A stretch of 64,000 nucleotides of DNA from Nitrospirales bacterium (GTDB lineage Bacteria; Nitrospirota; Nitrospiria; Nitrospirales; UBA8639), in contig JAJDBM010000071.1 of the NCBI GenBank assembly GCA_029261355.1, forward strand, positions 1 to 64,000, in the 5' to 3' direction. Within the stretch, counting starts at the first letter, position 1. Each line of letters opens with the position of its first letter. The notes under the pieces were generated by a model. It searched no databases and was not told the DNA's origin. It saw nothing but the letters and a program-made list of their open reading frames with translations. Shown here piece after piece: positions 27,175 to 35,506 of this stretch. The position numbers and the translations under genes were made by a program.

Positions 27175-28097
27175 AACAAGACCTCTCGTCTGGAAATCGC
27201 TTGAGCGGAGAGCAATTTACGGTATGGTCTCAGAGTTTCTCCAGCAAACGCCAATTGCCCACCCAACCCAAACCGGCCACCGTAGGGACCCACAGTCGGT
27301 AACTCTCCGTCAGCGAAGGGCGAACCACTGATAGGATTGTTGGCTGAGTCATCCACGTTCGCATCGTCTGCTTGAATGCGATTGGCCAGGTTTGGCTCGA
27401 ACATTCCGCCTGGACCCTGCTGAAATCCGCTTAACGTCGCTGCCTGAAACGGGTAATTCAGACGGACAGCTACCAGTCCTCGTTGAGGGGGAGGGTTCAG
27501 GGGATCAGGGGCGACAAGGCTGAAAGAACCATTCGGAATTTCTTCAAGGACAGGCACCCATCGAATAGTTTCGACACCATCCGCGCCGCGCGATTCCACA
27601 CGAGGAATGCCTACACTCAAACCGCTCGGGGTTGTTGGGTCATTTAACAACGCTCCAGGGAATCGCAACAACCGGCGTGTGCTACCTTTGATTTCCACCT
27701 GTTCAAAGATCATCAGAGACCTTAACATTTTGTTCACCAAGGGCAATTGATCCAGGAATGATTGAAAGGCTAGGTCATCACTAAACGTGTCAAGATCGAT
27801 CACGAGCAAGGCCGAGTCAAAGACTTGGGCCTTGACCGCTGGATCATCGAGGGCATCATCAAAAGACATCGCAGCCGGGAGGGGGGTTAGCGATAATTCC
27901 CGGGCCGCCACCCTAGCAGCATCTTGTAGCACCTGGGCGGAAAAGATCATGCGTCCCATGTCAAGGACTAGAGCTATTAGCAGGTAGAACACCAGGGATA
28001 GCAGCGCGAACTCAATGAGGACTCCTCCACGCTGAGACCTAGGCCATATTTTTTGTATTCGTGCTGCCATCGCAAAGCACTTTGGAGGGTGTGTCAC
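27171..28097 (-). CDS. TadE-like minor pilin / pseudopilin
   Basis: 308 residues. The N-terminal TadE signature is RGGVLIEFALLSLVFYLLI, with the conserved Glu five residues after the first post-Gly residue, followed by DMGRMIFSAQVLQDAARVAA. The remainder is a long extracytoplasmic domain. TadE-like proteins need cleavage by the prepilin peptidase and help initiate pilus growth. GTG 28097 overlaps the cpaC stop (GTGA); ATG 28070 is the alternative. It is longer than ordinary TadE (about 150-200 residues), so the extra part may have its own role. Confidence 0.85.
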   Translation of the reverse strand: MTHPPKCFAMAARIQKIWPRSQRGGVLIEFALLSLVFYLLIALVLDMGRMIFSAQVLQDAARVAARELSLTPLPAAMSFDDALDDPAVKAQVFDSALLVIDLDTFSDDLAFQSFLDQLPLVNKMLRSLMIFEQVEIKGSTRRLLRFPGALLNDPTTPSGLSVGIPRVESRGADGVETIRWVPVLEEIPNGSFSLVAPDPLNPPPQRGLVAVRLNYPFQAATLSGFQQGPGGMFEPNLANRIQADDANVDDSANNPISGSPFADGELPTVGPYGGRFGLGGQLAFAGETLRPYRKLLSAQAISRREVLL

Positions 28098-30181
28098 AGA
28101 CGATCCTTTACATGATTGGACCCTTGGGTCATGTTCCAGTCGGGTTGATAGTCCAAAAGTTCAGGGAACGCCCAGAGCCCAATATCGGGATTCGCATCTC
28201 GCATGATGACGGGATTGATCATCACGACGAGGTCAAGTTCCTCGTCGTTTTGCGAAAATTGTCGAAACATCCATCCGAGGACGGGTATGTCCCGTATGCC
28301 CGGAACAAAGTCCTGTTGATCAGATTTATCACGGGATATAAGTCCTCCGATCAAAAGCGATTGTCCATCGCGTAATCGAGCGCTCGTCTGGAGTGAGCGA
28401 CTTTGAAAGGCTGTCGTGGATTGATTCGTTCCGCTGGCGGATTCAATGGCTGCCGTCAATTGCAGGTCGGGTGTGACGACTCTGGGAATGACATCGATGG
28501 TTAACTCTCCATTTTCACCGACGAGCGGACGAACGCGGAGGGACACTCCAAATTCACGAAACTCCACCGTCTGAAAGACTCCTGCGACAACGGGGGCAGA
28601 CTGGTTTCCGACAAACGGTGAAAACACTTGTGAGATCGGTACTTCTCCGCCGACCAAAAACGCCGCCGTTTCTCCTGACAATACCGTCAGAGACGGTGAT
28701 GATAGACTGCGAGCCAGGTCGAGACTTTCCAGAAACGTGAACGCAGATTCCAGGATGAACTCACCGCTTTGAATAAAGGTCTCGGCAGCAAATGTGCCAC
28801 TCAAGAATCCTAACACTTGCTGGACTCCAGAGCTGGACGCTGGCTCCAACAGTTCACTTGCCCCTCCCTGTATTGAGCTGTTCCCGAAATTCGTGAAGGC
28901 TCCCGCGAAATCAGAGCTATAGGCCCGCAATTTTGTCCGGTTGACTTCATACAACTTGATGTTGACCCGAATTTGAGGCAGTTCTTTTACGTGAACGAAC
29001 GACACAATACGTCCGTTAGCCGCCTCGACCGCCTTGGCTCTTGCAAAGTTCGACCGTATATTATTCTTGATGCGGTTTTGATTGCTACTACCGCCTAATG
29101 CTCGACTACCTCCCCCTCCGCCCAAATTTGCTTGGACTCCTTGAGAGTTAGATCGCCGGGCTAAGGCTCCCGCTTCATCGCCAATCACGCGGATATTCTT
29201 TTGCGTGGCTCCCTTGCCGGTCAACATCCGGGAAGTGATCTCCAGAACACGCAACAGTGCGACTTGGTTTTTCACGAATCCCTCCAAGACGAACACATCC
29301 TGTTGGTCGTTCTGCGCTGTCCCTCGCATCACTCTTCGAACGGTGACCTCTTTCCCGCCAATATTGTCGATCGCATCCTGCATGCGTGCTTCAATGGTGG
29401 GAGGTAAGGTCTGTAAGCGAATCAAGTTGATAATAGTGCCTCTCGATGGCACCTCTTCGGTTAACCGGATAGGATCAGAAGACTTTACTGATGAGCCCAC
29501 TCCCTGGCCTGGATTGCCTGGCGTCGTGGTTTGCGTTGAGCCCTGGGAAGACTCTTCAGGACGAGATGAAGATGATGTATTCTGAGAACTCCTGACCAAT
29601 GGGCCGGTACCAGACCTTCGCGCTCCCCCTCTTGCTTGTACATATTTTTGTGCGATTCCTTCGGCCGCCTGAGAATAGGAGATATCGGGCACATTGCCCG
29701 TCAGAATGAGCGCATCACGATCCGGCGCGCTCCTGACATTGATACTTGGATGGACCGTATGAAGGGCAGCATGGAGTACTGAGAGGTCCCGTTGTACATT
29801 GCAACGGTACACACGAATTTTGCCATTTTGCAGCCAGACAATGATGGTGGTCCGCCCGGGGCGTTGACCAAGGACTAGCAGTTCTTGGTTATTGATCAGT
29901 TGGGCTGTCGCGATGGAGGCATCTCCCACCGCAATGCGTTGAACTGGGTGTTTGATGAGGATTCGACGATGTTGCGAAACGAGTACCCGCAAGGAGATAG
30001 GTTCCGGTTGACGGTGGGTGGCCACTGATTGATGAGAACGACCTTTCGTCGGGGAAACCTGCGCACTCACAGGTGTAGCAAGCAGAAACGCAATAACGTT
30101 GACGATCAGGCATAGGCAGAGACCATTAAAATACCCAAGTCTATTGTTGAGAAACTTTTTAGATTTTGGGAAAACAAACAT
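28094..30181 (-). CDS. cpaC: Tad secretin CpaC/RcpA
   Basis: 695 residues with a signal peptide (cleavage near residue 40, after VSA). The T2SS/T3SS pilus N-domain lies at about 60-165 (AVGDASIATAQLINNQELLVL). A Ser/Thr/Gln-rich linker follows at about 180-235, then a second N-domain, a Gly/Asn-rich stretch near 350-380, and the secretin core from about 470 to 680 ending in LLIGGLISRDKSDQQDFVPG. It forms the outer-membrane channel for the Flp pilus. The 150-residue insertion between the N-domains is larger than usual. A direct-repeat pair, a Fur-like dyad and a 16-bp palindrome lie upstream. Confidence 0.93.
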   Translation of the reverse strand: MFVFPKSKKFLNNRLGYFNGLCLCLIVNVIAFLLATPVSAQVSPTKGRSHQSVATHRQPEPISLRVLVSQHRRILIKHPVQRIAVGDASIATAQLINNQELLVLGQRPGRTTIIVWLQNGKIRVYRCNVQRDLSVLHAALHTVHPSINVRSAPDRDALILTGNVPDISYSQAAEGIAQKYVQARGGARRSGTGPLVRSSQNTSSSSRPEESSQGSTQTTTPGNPGQGVGSSVKSSDPIRLTEEVPSRGTIINLIRLQTLPPTIEARMQDAIDNIGGKEVTVRRVMRGTAQNDQQDVFVLEGFVKNQVALLRVLEITSRMLTGKGATQKNIRVIGDEAGALARRSNSQGVQANLGGGGGSRALGGSSNQNRIKNNIRSNFARAKAVEAANGRIVSFVHVKELPQIRVNIKLYEVNRTKLRAYSSDFAGAFTNFGNSSIQGGASELLEPASSSGVQQVLGFLSGTFAAETFIQSGEFILESAFTFLESLDLARSLSSPSLTVLSGETAAFLVGGEVPISQVFSPFVGNQSAPVVAGVFQTVEFREFGVSLRVRPLVGENGELTIDVIPRVVTPDLQLTAAIESASGTNQSTTAFQSRSLQTSARLRDGQSLLIGGLISRDKSDQQDFVPGIRDIPVLGWMFRQFSQNDEELDLVVMINPVIMRDANPDIGLWAFPELLDYQPDWNMTQGSNHVKDRL

Positions 30182-30204
30182 GTGTGCGTGTACTTTCTTT
30201 TATC

Positions 30205-30220
30205 CTTCATCATGATGAAG
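30205..30220. promoter_or_regulatory. Perfect 16-bp palindrome upstream of cpaC
   Basis: CTTCATCATGATGAAG is self-complementary over 16 bases and lies 24 bases before the cpaC start codon. No T-run follows on either strand. It could be an operator or an mRNA leader structure. Confidence 0.5.
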
Positions 30221-30302
30221 TCACTACATCTTATCGAGGAGCCCTTTTTCTCAGTCTATTCTGACAAGTAGCGCTATTGATTCCCGATGAAGATGTCTTA
30301 TA

Positions 30303-30317
30303 CGAGAATGATTCTCA
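30303..30317. promoter_or_regulatory. Fur-box-like dyad upstream of cpaC
   Basis: CGAGAATGATTCTCA fits the 7-1-7 Fur-family operator pattern TGATAATnATTATCA at 11 of 14 positions and is symmetric around one base. It lies about 125 bases before cpaC. Iron or zinc control of the pilus is possible but not shown. Confidence 0.4.
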
Positions 30318-30357
30318 GGTCGACCATATTATTCTGGCAGACTGCCTGTAACTACCA

Positions 30358-30387
30358 ATGAATGGTCTTTTTCATGAAGTGAATGGT
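30358..30387 (-). promoter_or_regulatory. LytTR-type direct-repeat pair A upstream of cpaC
   Basis: On the minus strand ACCATTCAC (30387-30379) and ACCATTCAT (30366-30358) start 21 bases apart, two helical turns. They lie 177 bases before the cpaC start and just beyond the terminator of the first pilin gene. Confidence 0.7.
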
Positions 30388-30393
30388 CTAATG

Positions 30394-30433
30394 AAAAAGC
30401 CTCCCCAGCCGAGTCAGGCCGGAAAGGCTTTTT
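30394..30433 (-). terminator. Terminator after pilin gene 1
   Basis: AAAAAGCCT ... AGGCTTTTT encloses a GC-rich inner stem with CCGGCC and GGCTGG arms. On the minus strand the hairpin is followed by TTTTT. It lies about 30 bases after the stop codon and separates abundant pilin mRNA from cpaC. Confidence 0.85.
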
Positions 30434-30462
30434 ATCCTCCGCATGCAACAACCCCTGGAAGC

Positions 30463-30825
30463 TTAAGGTGCTGCCGGGGCGTCCTCCACGGCTTCAACCA
30501 CCAATTGAGCAATACCATCATTGGTCCCGAGATTATTTCCCAACCGTGCGGTATCGGCGTTATTCACAATGGTGCCAATATCCAAGGCAATGGCATTGTT
30601 CCCGGGTCCCTGATTAGGAGCAGTTTCTATAAGCTGTCCTGCGACAATCGGACCATTGTCATCAGCATGCGCTCCCGGCATCACCGCGGCCATGGCCGCC
30701 ATCATATCCGAGGTTTTGTGGCCAAATACCGCCACGGCGGCCGCTCCGATTAAGGCAATGCCCGCGACGAGAAGACTATATTCTACTAGCGCCGCCCCTG
30801 CTTGACTCCGTAACCGTTTAAACAT
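30463..30825 (-). CDS. flp: Flp-type major pilin, copy 1
   Basis: 120 residues. A short basic leader (MFKRLRSQAG) ends at the prepilin cleavage Gly, followed by AALVEYSLLVAGIALIGAAA with the conserved Glu and Tyr of Flp pilins. A second hydrophobic part and an acidic, Asn-rich C-terminal domain of about 70 residues follow. Most Flp pilins are 50-75 residues, so this one is long. AAAGGGGG precedes ATG. It is nearly identical to copy 2 at 31339, differing at a handful of residues (VAGQLIETAP against VSGKIIETAP, and the last Ala/Thr). Confidence 0.93.
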   Translation of the reverse strand: MFKRLRSQAGAALVEYSLLVAGIALIGAAAVAVFGHKTSDMMAAMAAVMPGAHADDNGPIVAGQLIETAPNQGPGNNAIALDIGTIVNNADTARLGNNLGTNDGIAQLVVEAVEDAPAAP

Positions 30826-30980
30826 GAAAACCCCCTTTGAAAATGTTAAGCACCTGAGGCCCCTGAGTGGAAAAAAGAGAACGTCTCTCTAGTGAATGTT
30901 CGGACACTCGCCTGAGGTTGGTTATCCTGTAGATGATCAATTTTTTAAAGCATAGGGACTATATTTCCTATTCTTTTCCT

Positions 30981-31010
30981 ACGAGCGGTCGAAAAATTTC
31001 CATGAATTGT
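30981..31010 (-). promoter_or_regulatory. LytTR-type direct-repeat pair C upstream of pilin gene 1
   Basis: On the minus strand ACAATTCAT (31010-31002) and ACCGCTCGT (30989-30981) start 21 bases apart, 156 bases before the pilin start. The second half is degenerate at two positions. Confidence 0.5.
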
Positions 31011-31232
31011 TTATGGTCACCAACAACCAACATGAATGAGGGACGAGAGGAGACAGCCAGGTAGCAAAAGGGGAAAACCAATAAGCTAGAATTTGAAAAT
31101 ACTAGAAAAATTCAAGGAGTGATTGATTCTGGCTGGCATAATATACCTGTAGGTCAACGACGTAACGGGATCTGATCCTCCAAACACAGGACCTTGGGTT
31201 CCATGACCTTGATCTGTCCGCCTGAAATTCCA

Positions 31233-31262
31233 GTGAACGGTCTTTCTCATGATATGAATGGT
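31233..31262 (-). promoter_or_regulatory. LytTR-type direct-repeat pair B
   Basis: On the minus strand ACCATTCAT (31262-31254) and ACCGTTCAC (31241-31233) start 21 bases apart. The pair lies seven bases beyond the copy-2 terminator and about 410 bases before pilin gene 1. It corresponds in position to pair A after copy 1, so it was duplicated with the pilin unit. Confidence 0.65.
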
Positions 31263-31268
31263 CAAAGA

Positions 31269-31308
31269 AAAGAGCCTCCCCGGTCAAGTCTGGCCGGGAA
31301 GGCTCTTT
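31269..31308 (-). terminator. Terminator after pilin gene 2
   Basis: AAAGAGCC ... GGCTCTTT encloses an inner stem CCCGG/CCGGG. On the minus strand it reads out into a T-containing tract. It is homologous to the terminator after copy 1, but base changes in one arm are matched in the other, so pairing is kept. Confidence 0.85.
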
Positions 31309-31338
31309 ATCCTCGTGTATGCACCAATCCTTGGGAAC

Positions 31339-31701
31339 TTAAGGTGTTGCTGGGGCATCCTCCACGGCTTCAACCACCAATTGAGCAATACCATCATTGG
31401 TCCCGAGATTATTTCCCAACCGTGCGGTATCGGCGTTATTCACAATGGTCCCAATATCCAAGGCAATGGCATTGTTCCCGGGTCCCTGATTAGGAGCAGT
31501 TTCAATGATCTTTCCGCTGACAATCGGACCATTGTCATCAGCATGCGCTCCCGGCATCACCGCGGCCATGGCCGCCATCATATCCGAGGTTTTGTGCCCA
31601 AATACCGCCACGGCGGCCGCTCCAATTAAGGCAATGCCTGCGACGAGAAGGCTGTACTCCACTAACGCCGCTCCTGCTTGACTTCGTAACCGTTTAAACA
31701 T
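31339..31701 (-). CDS. flp: Flp-type major pilin, copy 2
   Basis: 120 residues, same length and layout as copy 1: leader MFKRLRSQAG, then AALVEYSLL with Glu and Tyr at the expected places, and an acidic Asn-rich tail. ATG at 31701 is set by comparison with copy 1 and by AAAGGAGGG upstream; an open frame extends to 31845 but is not coding. Its own promoter region carries pair D. The two copies may be expressed differently, since their upstream sequences diverge beyond about 120 bases. Confidence 0.93.
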   Translation of the reverse strand: MFKRLRSQAGAALVEYSLLVAGIALIGAAAVAVFGHKTSDMMAAMAAVMPGAHADDNGPIVSGKIIETAPNQGPGNNAIALDIGTIVNNADTARLGNNLGTNDGIAQLVVEAVEDAPATP

Positions 31702-32002
31702 AAGAACCCTCCTTTGAGAATGTTGAGCACCTGAGACCCCTGACAGGGTAAAAGAGAGGATCTCTCTTTTGAATGTCCGGACACTCGACTCAGATATAAT
31801 TTCCGGAGATAATTTAAGAATAGAAGAAGGCAGACGACCATTCACCTGTTCCGTCCACAGCTTTTATAAAGTGAAAGACGATTCATTCCCTACATTTTTT
31901 CAATGAACAGTAGAAATTATAGGTTGAATGGATAATTTGTAGGGGATAAACCGCTGAGCAGGAATGTGTAGGGGAACAATGGGGAAGAATAGACTGTATG
32001 CT
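31702..32002. other. Promoter region of pilin gene 2
   Basis: No gene is seen. It contains direct-repeat pair D and runs up to the end of the response-regulator gene. Confidence 0.5.
31903..31932 (-). promoter_or_regulatory. LytTR-type direct-repeat pair D upstream of pilin gene 2
   Basis: On the minus strand TCCATTCAA (31932-31924) and ACTGTTCAT (31911-31903) start 21 bases apart, about 200 bases before the pilin start. Confidence 0.6.
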
Positions 32003-32782
32003 TTAAAGCTTCAGGACATGATGTCGAAGGAATCGCGATTGGGTGCGACTGGCACGAAATTGCTGTGTGTTCGTCAGGGTGACGAGATACGATCCGCCCG
32101 GCATGTTGGTCATACGACTGATCGTATCCACATTGACGATTGTTCCCCTCCCCAAGCGGACAAACCGACGAGGATCGAGTTTGGCCTCTAAAGCCTTTAG
32201 TCTATGGCTGATCGTAAAACGTTCCTTTTTCAACGTCGTAATATACATCAACTCACCGTCTGAGACGAAAGAAGCAATTTGATTCACAGATAAGAAAATA
32301 ATGTCGTCCTTTTTTTTGATTGGTAGACGCTCGAGAAAGTTCTGTTGCAGGCAGGTCTCCTCCGGTTGAATTCCCAATTGAGCCTCAAGCTCTCCAGCAA
32401 CGACATCCTCCTGCTCCAGACGTTCTTGAGCTCGCTTAATCGTCTTTCGCAGTCGCGTTCGGTCTACCGGTTTCAATAAATAATCGATTGCCTCAATATC
32501 GAAAGCTTGAATAGCATATTGATCATGGGCTGTGACAAATGCAATTAAGGGGATGTGCCCTTTCTTGAGAGCTTGAACGATGGAGAAACCGTCCAGTCCA
32601 GGCATTTGTAAATCTAGCAGGGCTAGATCTGGTCGTTCGCGTTGAATTAGGTCGACCGCTTCTTCTCCATTTTCCGCCTCTCCTACGACGTCCACATCCG
32701 CTAAGGTTTTTAAGGTATTCGTCAAAAATGATCGGGCTGGTCGTTCATCATCAGCTACAATAACTCGAAGTTTACTGTTCAT
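32003..32782 (-). CDS. LytTR-family response regulator
   Basis: 259 residues. The receiver domain spans about 1-120, with acidic pair DDE at the start, phosphoacceptor Asp in LLDLQMPG, Thr in FVTAHD and Lys in LLKPVD. A helical linker leads to a LytTR DNA-binding domain at about 160-255 (FLSVNQIASFVSDGELMYI and DPRRFVRLGRGTIVNVD). LytTR domains bind pairs of 9-bp direct repeats about two turns apart, which is exactly the pattern found nearby. Its start overlaps the sensor gene stop by four bases. It is the obvious regulator of the adjacent pilin and tad genes. Confidence 0.93.
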   Translation of the reverse strand: MNSKLRVIVADDERPARSFLTNTLKTLADVDVVGEAENGEEAVDLIQRERPDLALLDLQMPGLDGFSIVQALKKGHIPLIAFVTAHDQYAIQAFDIEAIDYLLKPVDRTRLRKTIKRAQERLEQEDVVAGELEAQLGIQPEETCLQQNFLERLPIKKKDDIIFLSVNQIASFVSDGELMYITTLKKERFTISHRLKALEAKLDPRRFVRLGRGTIVNVDTISRMTNMPGGSYLVTLTNTQQFRASRTQSRFLRHHVLKL

Positions 32783-34896
32783 TTCTTTACATCCTGACTT
32801 GAAGGGATAGATATGGGTGACTCACTGGTAAAACGCTCAAGCTCCGAAATCGGAATTTGGATATAAACAGTAGTCCCATTCTCTATCGTTCGATGCATCT
32901 GCATCATGGCATCTTCTCCATAATGCAGATAAAGCCGCTTTCGTATGTTGGATAACCCGATGCCGCTCCCCCATGCCGCCGTCTCTTGATTTGAGCCTAG
33001 ACCAGTATCGTGAACGGTCAAGGATAAATGGTTGGTAGTGGGTTCCCCATTCCCGTTACTAGATTTCTGTGTTTGTATTCCGGCGACCAATTTGATGACT
33101 CCTCCTTTTGATGATTCTTGAATGCCGTGCTTAACAGCATTTTCGACCAACGGTTGTAGGAGTAAGGCAGGGACTAAATACCCTCTTAGCTCCGACGGGA
33201 CGTCGATGTGATAGACCAATCGTTGTTCAAACCGGGCCTGTTCGATCATCAAATAGGACTGCACCAGGTCTACCTCTTGGCCCAGCGTGGAAAATTCTCC
33301 TTCTAGGCGTTTTAATACCGCTCTCAACAATTCTGTCAACCTCATAAGTGTATCCAGTGCCTTCGCCGGTGTTGCCTGAATCAGGTATCCAATCGTGGTC
33401 AACGCATTGAATAAAAAATGAGGATTGAGTTGTGTCCGAAGGGCTCGAAGTTCAGCCTCTACCGTTAATTTTTTCATTTCCTGTTCCCGAATCGTGATAA
33501 CGCATCGCTCGTGAGCTGAACGCACAGCATCAATTCGTCGAGCGGCAAGATGTGCCACGGCCTCTAGCAGCATGATGTCGTCTGAGAGCAGTCGTCTTCC
33601 GTGGAGCAAACCTTGAATGATCATCGTATATTGTGGAGTCTCTGCGGTCAGAATGCTGACTACGCATTTTGAGTCAATTGGCTGAATTATTGCCGTTGCC
33701 AGTTCTTTGGTGCGTGCGGAAGGTCTCTTCGAAGGATCTGTCCTTCTTATATGAGCAAGCGCATCGTGTAGCCATGACGACTCTTTCTGTTCTTGTCCAC
33801 TTTCTGACTCTGGGTGCCGCTCTTGGGGGATTTCTCTCCAGCTTATGCGTGTTGCCAGAAGCGCAGATTGGAGAAGGGATGTTGTTGTAGTGAGAATAGC
33901 CTCGGGCTCTTCTTGATCATTGATCGAAGCAGCCAGAGCCTGTCTTAGCTTTTCGTAATCTGGACGTCGCAGTACCACCACGTCTACCAACCAGATTGCA
34001 CTCCGTCGTAGATAGGGATAGATCAAGGCAGTGGCGATCCAAAGAGCGAGAAATATCGTGAGCTGAGAAACCTGTGCCATGTCATCGCTCGGTTCTGGCT
34101 TCATCGTGGGTATCCCCACAGTAAGCAACACTCCTCCAATGAACAAGGCGAGTAGTAAAAATGACAAGGCACGTTTGAGGAAGAGATCCCCGAGTGCAAA
34201 ACGGTAATCCTGGTAGAGAATAGTGAGGGCTAAGAGGAGATTGGCATGATGTCCAATCAATTCCATTCCCCATGAATATTCCCCTGTCTGATGTTGACTG
34301 AACGGCAAAGCCGCGATAGCTATTCCAGCCAGCACGACGATTCGTCCCATCCGATCCCATCCCTTTGTCCAGATCCGAACCGCGAGAAGGCCGCCTAGGA
34401 GAATGAGGAATCCTCCAACCATCATTTGAAGTACGGACCCATCATTGTCGGTCGCTTGCGCAAACAAGATTCCCTTCACATGCCATACACTTGCCCATCC
34501 ACTTAAGAGAAACCCTGCACTTGTGATGGCTCGACGAGTCCAACTTGGTAGCTCCATGGCATGGGCATCTACCATGGCTAGAATGACGACGGCCGGTAAA
34601 AACCCTAAAGCAGTCAACGCTATGATGTTCAGCCATGGCAAGGGATCTGTGAGATGTAATTGCGGTAACACAAAAGCTAAGAGGCCTCCTACATTCCATA
34701 CCAGTCCAAGGGTTCCAGTCCATAATGAGAGCCACTTTGGTGAAGACTTTGAGAGATTGCTCTCAGTCCCTCGGTTCGGATCCTGCATGGACTGAAAGAT
34801 TAAACCCAAGAGCATGGTATACAGGATAATCCCGCTCACATACCCGCTGAGATGTGCAATGAAGACGGTCGAAATTTCTGGCAGATTAGTCATCAA
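32779..34896 (-). CDS. LytS-type membrane sensor histidine kinase
   Basis: 705 residues. About eight membrane helices fill roughly residues 8-300, followed by a GAF-like segment at about 320-460. The His_kinase domain has LNPHFLFNALTTIGYLIQ (phosphoacceptor His next to Pro), then LLLQPLVENAVKHGI (N box) and SGIGLSNIRKRL (G box). The layout matches LytS/YehU-type kinases that pair with LytTR regulators. The signal sensed by the membrane part is unknown. A repeat pair 81 bases upstream suggests autoregulation. Confidence 0.92.
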   Translation of the reverse strand: MMTNLPEISTVFIAHLSGYVSGIILYTMLLGLIFQSMQDPNRGTESNLSKSSPKWLSLWTGTLGLVWNVGGLLAFVLPQLHLTDPLPWLNIIALTALGFLPAVVILAMVDAHAMELPSWTRRAITSAGFLLSGWASVWHVKGILFAQATDNDGSVLQMMVGGFLILLGGLLAVRIWTKGWDRMGRIVVLAGIAIAALPFSQHQTGEYSWGMELIGHHANLLLALTILYQDYRFALGDLFLKRALSFLLLALFIGGVLLTVGIPTMKPEPSDDMAQVSQLTIFLALWIATALIYPYLRRSAIWLVDVVVLRRPDYEKLRQALAASINDQEEPEAILTTTTSLLQSALLATRISWREIPQERHPESESGQEQKESSWLHDALAHIRRTDPSKRPSARTKELATAIIQPIDSKCVVSILTAETPQYTMIIQGLLHGRRLLSDDIMLLEAVAHLAARRIDAVRSAHERCVITIREQEMKKLTVEAELRALRTQLNPHFLFNALTTIGYLIQATPAKALDTLMRLTELLRAVLKRLEGEFSTLGQEVDLVQSYLMIEQARFEQRLVYHIDVPSELRGYLVPALLLQPLVENAVKHGIQESSKGGVIKLVAGIQTQKSSNGNGEPTTNHLSLTVHDTGLGSNQETAAWGSGIGLSNIRKRLYLHYGEDAMMQMHRTIENGTTVYIQIPISELERFTSESPISIPSSQDVKK

Positions 34897-34976
34897 GTCG
34901 TACCATTAAGGTAGGTTCACTCTGCGAACCAGAACAAACCTTACCCTCAACTAGAATATTCCACGAAACTATCCTC

Positions 34977-35006
34977 ATGAACGGTCATTTTCGGTAGGCA
35001 AACTGT
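34977..35006 (-). promoter_or_regulatory. LytTR-type direct-repeat pair E upstream of the sensor kinase
   Basis: On the minus strand ACAGTTTGC (35006-34998) and ACCGTTCAT (34985-34977) start 21 bases apart. Both are embedded in a larger AAAATGAC repeat. The second matches the published LytTR consensus [TA][AC][CA]GTTN[AG][TG] at all nine positions. It lies 81 bases before the kinase start. Confidence 0.75.
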
Positions 35007-35160
35007 CATTTTGACCGATAGTTGAATCACCAAGGGCAGTTTTCACACCTAGTCATACCTCTCGGGTTCCTTTGGTATTCAAGAAAGAAGAGAAGGCGAC
35101 CGACTAAAAAGTAATTTCTATGGCATTGAATGCCCCAATCAACCTCTGAGACTCCACACG

Positions 35161-35319
35161 ATGATTGTTCTTCTATTTCTGACTTTGTTGTTGATTTTTT
35201 TCACGCTGAAGCCTGCTATTGCTTGCGGAATACTAGGAGGCCTGTGTATCCGCATCAGTCTCCAGCTACGTGCCCGTCGTCTTTCAGCCTCCTATGGTGA
35301 TCAACAACGTTCGTTCTAA
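35161..35319 (+). CDS. 52-residue membrane protein, second member of the small family
   Basis: ATG 35161 to TAA 35317-35319. The first 16 residues are strongly hydrophobic (MIVLLFLTLLLIFFTL). KPAIACGILGGL and a basic ISLQLRARRL follow, then a polar tail. The pattern hydrophobic helix, K/R-P-A, L-G, LQLR-x-x-RL matches the protein at 9716-9859. No convincing Shine-Dalgarno is seen. It is divergent from the LytTR sensor gene. Function is unknown. Confidence 0.55.
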   Translation: MIVLLFLTLLLIFFTLKPAIACGILGGLCIRISLQLRARRLSASYGDQQRSF

Positions 35320-35506
35320 CCACTTTATAAAAATTTCACCACTCCGCTTCTACTCATATTCTCGATCGGGTAAACGTACGGAATAAGTCGAAGAACTCAT
35401 TCCATCCCCGCTCCTTACAGACTGTCGAGCTATCTTTTCAGAGCATGACCTGAAGACAATAACTGTCGATTCCATATAAACAGGAAGGTGGTTGAGATAG
35501 TAAGAA

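Larger units (their letters stand above)
30826..31268. other. Leader region between the two pilin genes
   Basis: This is the control region of pilin gene 1; it continues to the copy-2 terminator. It holds repeat pairs B and C. Its first 120 bases upstream of the ATG match the region before copy 2, showing that the duplication covers promoter, gene and terminator. No other gene is seen. Confidence 0.6.

Noticed and set aside
31837-31845. ACCATTCAC on the plus strand near pilin 2
   Set aside because: Opposite orientation to all other sites and no partner 21 bases away.
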